Positions 4,164-5,106 of a stretch of DNA of 5,106 nt are shown in pieces (within the stretch, counting starts at the first letter, position 1; the number at the start of each line of letters is the position of its first letter). Below the pieces are notes generated by a model, which made no database searches, was not told the DNA's origin, and was given only the letters and a program-made list of their open reading frames with translations. The stretch lies in assembly GCA_035718085.1 (NCBI GenBank), contig DASTHS010000181.1, positions 1 to 5,106 of the forward strand, given 5' to 3'. Both the position numbers and the translations under genes were made by a program. The stretch is from DASTHS01 sp035718085 (lineage in GTDB: Bacteria; Actinomycetota; Acidimicrobiia; Acidimicrobiales; Palsa-688).

Positions 4164-5106
4164 GGCACTGTCGTCGTGCGGGCGGTGGTCGGCGAGGTCA
4201 CCGACGACGACGTCGTCGAGGAGGTCGGCACCGTGGTCGTCGTCGACGTCGTCGACGACGAGGTGGTGGTGCTCGGCGCCGTGTAGTGCCCGACGGTCAG
4301 GGTGACCGTGCTGCCCGGGGCGAGGCCGCCGGTGCCGCCGGCGGGCGACTCGGCCTGCACCACGCCGTCCTGGCTCGGGTCGGTGACGGCCTGCCCCTGC
4401 ACCGTCGGGTTGAGACCGGCCGCCTGCACGGCGGCGATGGCGTCCTGCTGCGCCTGGCCGACGACGTTGGGCGCGGTGGTGCCCTGCGACACGTAGAGCA
4501 CGATGGTCTGCCCTACGGGCACCGGCGTGCCGGCTGCCGGATCGGTGCGGGTCACCTTGCCGGGCTGCACCTTGGTCGACGCCTCGTAGCGGGTGGTCAC
4601 CGACAGGCCGAGCTGCCCGAGCTTGTTCCCGGCGGTCGAACCGTCCTGGCCGGTGAGGTTGGGGATGGTGACCTGCTGCTGGCCGCTCGACACGGTGAGG
4701 GTGACCGTCGAGCCGGTCGGCGCCGAGGTGCCCGCCGGCGGGTCGGTCGAGATGACCGACCCGCTCGGCACCGTGGCCGAGGGCTGCGGGGCGGCGGTGG
4801 CCACCTTCAGGCCGGCGGCTTGGAGGGTGGCGGTCGCCGCCGCCTGGGGCTGGCCGGTCACGTCGGGCACGGCGACGGGCGCCGGGCCCGAGCTGACCCG
4901 CAGGGTGACCAGGTCGCTCAGCGGGGTGGGCGTCCCCGCCGCCGGGTTGGTGGCGGCGACCAGACCGGCGGCCAGGGAGCTCTGCACGGTGGCCGTGCCG
5001 ACGTGGGTGAACCCCAGCTGGCGCAGCTCGGCCTGGTCCTTGGCCAGGGGCTGGCCGACGAGGTCCCCGGGGATGGCCTTGCTGGCCGTGCCCGACCCTC
5101 GGGTGA
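4160..5106 (-). CDS. pknB: C-terminal extracellular PASTA region of a PknB-type Ser/Thr kinase (5' part beyond the right edge)
   Basis: The last 314 residues of a protein entering from the right edge are visible. They hold four PASTA modules in tandem, each ending in a strand like VTLTVSSG, followed by a Thr/Ser-rich tail of about 40 residues ending TTTVP. PASTA repeats of PknB/StkP kinases lie outside the membrane and bind muropeptides or lipid II, linking cell-wall state to the cytosolic kinase that controls growth and division proteins. The kinase domain and membrane helix are not in the window, so PknB is inferred from four consecutive PASTA modules and from the crgA-pabA-kinase gene order. 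A PASTA-bearing penicillin-binding protein is the main alternative, but those usually carry one or two. The frame is open to the edge: a GTG at 4987 lies inside the first module and is not the true start. The tail could be a cell-wall-spanning or glycosylated segment; this is inference. Confidence 0.85.
   Translation of the reverse strand, partial: TRGSGTASKAIPGDLVGQPLAKDQAELRQLGFTHVGTATVQSSLAAGLVAATNPAAGTPTPLSDLVTLRVSSGPAPVAVPDVTGQPQAAATATLQAAGLKVATAAPQPSATVPSGSVISTDPPAGTSAPTGSTVTLTVSSGQQQVTIPNLTGQDGSTAGNKLGQLGLSVTTRYEASTKVQPGKVTRTDPAAGTPVPVGQTIVLYVSQGTTAPNVVGQAQQDAIAAVQAAGLNPTVQGQAVTDPSQDGVVQAESPAGGTGGLAPGSTVTLTVGHYTAPSTTTSSSTTSTTTTVPTSSTTSSSVTSPTTARTTTVP
4237..4261. repeat. 11-bp perfect hairpin inside the 3' end of the PASTA gene
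   Basis: The arms 4237-4247 (TCGTCGTCGAC) and 4251-4261 (GTCGACGACGA) are perfectly complementary around a 3-nt loop, and a separate 14-nt palindrome (CGACGAC/GTCGTCG) lies at 4205-4218. Both are 40-100 nt after the pabA stop, where a pabA terminator would be expected given the shared stop site. They are also encoded by runs of Thr and Ser codons (ACG, TCG) in the kinase tail, which tend to make such repeats by chance. Confidence 0.45.
4286..5077 (-). repeat. Four tandem PASTA modules
   Basis: Approximate limits on the minus strand are 5077-4886 (AIPGDLVGQPLAKDQAEL to VTLRVSSG), 4879-4682 (VAVPDVTGQPQAAATATL to VTLTVSSG), 4675-4481 (VTIPNLTGQDGSTAGNKL to IVLYVSQG) and 4474-4286 (APNVVGQAQQDAIAAVQAAG to VTLTVGHY). 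Each shows the PASTA plan: a P-x-(V/L)-x-G-Q start, a helix ending in GL or GF, a middle V...DPxAG or ESPAGG turn, and a closing beta strand. They are 63-66 residues each and well diverged, so they are old repeats and not a recent duplication. The modules at 4675-4481 and 4474-4286 differ most from the others. Confidence 0.88.

Noticed and set aside
4163..4285. A trinucleotide repeat or CRISPR-like array in the GTC/GAC-rich stretch
   Set aside because: The repeats are explained by Thr and Ser codons in the kinase tail; there are no regular spacers or constant repeat units.
4985..4987. GTG at 4987 as the true start of the PASTA gene
   Set aside because: The frame stays open to the window edge and the upstream residues (AIPGDLVGQPLAKDQAELRQ) are the first half of a PASTA module, so this GTG is internal.

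Overview
The window is about 5.1 kb of very GC-rich DNA from an actinobacterium. The main evidence for this is gene order: crgA (minus), a class-I glutamine amidotransferase pabA/trpG (plus) and the PASTA region of a PknB-type kinase (minus) lie together in the same order and orientations as the origin-proximal crgA–(Rv0012)–trpG–pknB block of Mycobacterium tuberculosis. A DUF2510 domain, GTG starts and apparently leaderless promoters fit the same group. The form of L34 and RnpA suggests a deep-branching class such as Acidimicrobiia, but that is only an inference.

Layout, left to right. (1) Positions 1-237, minus strand: rpmH (ribosomal protein L34) and the 5' part of rnpA (RNase P protein). 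The only canonical in-frame start for rnpA is an ATG 4 nt upstream of the rpmH GTG, so rnpA may contain the whole of rpmH out of frame, as described for Thermus. (2) Positions 238-448: a divergent control region with the rpmH promoter, a 7-bp-stem inverted repeat and the promoter of the next operon. (3) Positions 449-2238, plus strand: a two-gene operon of membrane proteins, a DUF2510-CPBP (CAAX/ABI) protease and an MscS-family channel, joined by a GTGA stop/start overlap. (4) Positions 2320-2949: a Prx6-type 1-Cys peroxiredoxin with its own promoter and Shine-Dalgarno site. (5) Positions 2950-3115: a convergent intergenic region with a strong GC hairpin and a perfect DnaA-box nonamer in a locally AT-richer patch. 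(6) Positions 3116-4163: divergent crgA and pabA/trpG, both with a TAnnnT -10 motif 7-8 nt before the start codon. (7) Positions 4160-5106, minus strand: the C-terminal part of a PASTA protein, probably PknB, with four PASTA repeats and a Thr/Ser tail. Its stop codon and that of pabA share one CTAG palindrome.

The genes are core cellular functions: ribosome and tRNA maturation, membrane and osmotic homeostasis, peroxide defence, septum assembly and its kinase, and chorismate-derived aromatic/folate precursors. I see no mobile element, CRISPR array, RNA gene or defence cassette. The most interesting points are the nested rpmH/rnpA start arrangement, the leaderless promoter pattern, the shared palindromic stop, and the direct joining of the rpmH locus to the crgA/pknB locus without the dnaA–gyrA block that separates them in Mycobacterium.
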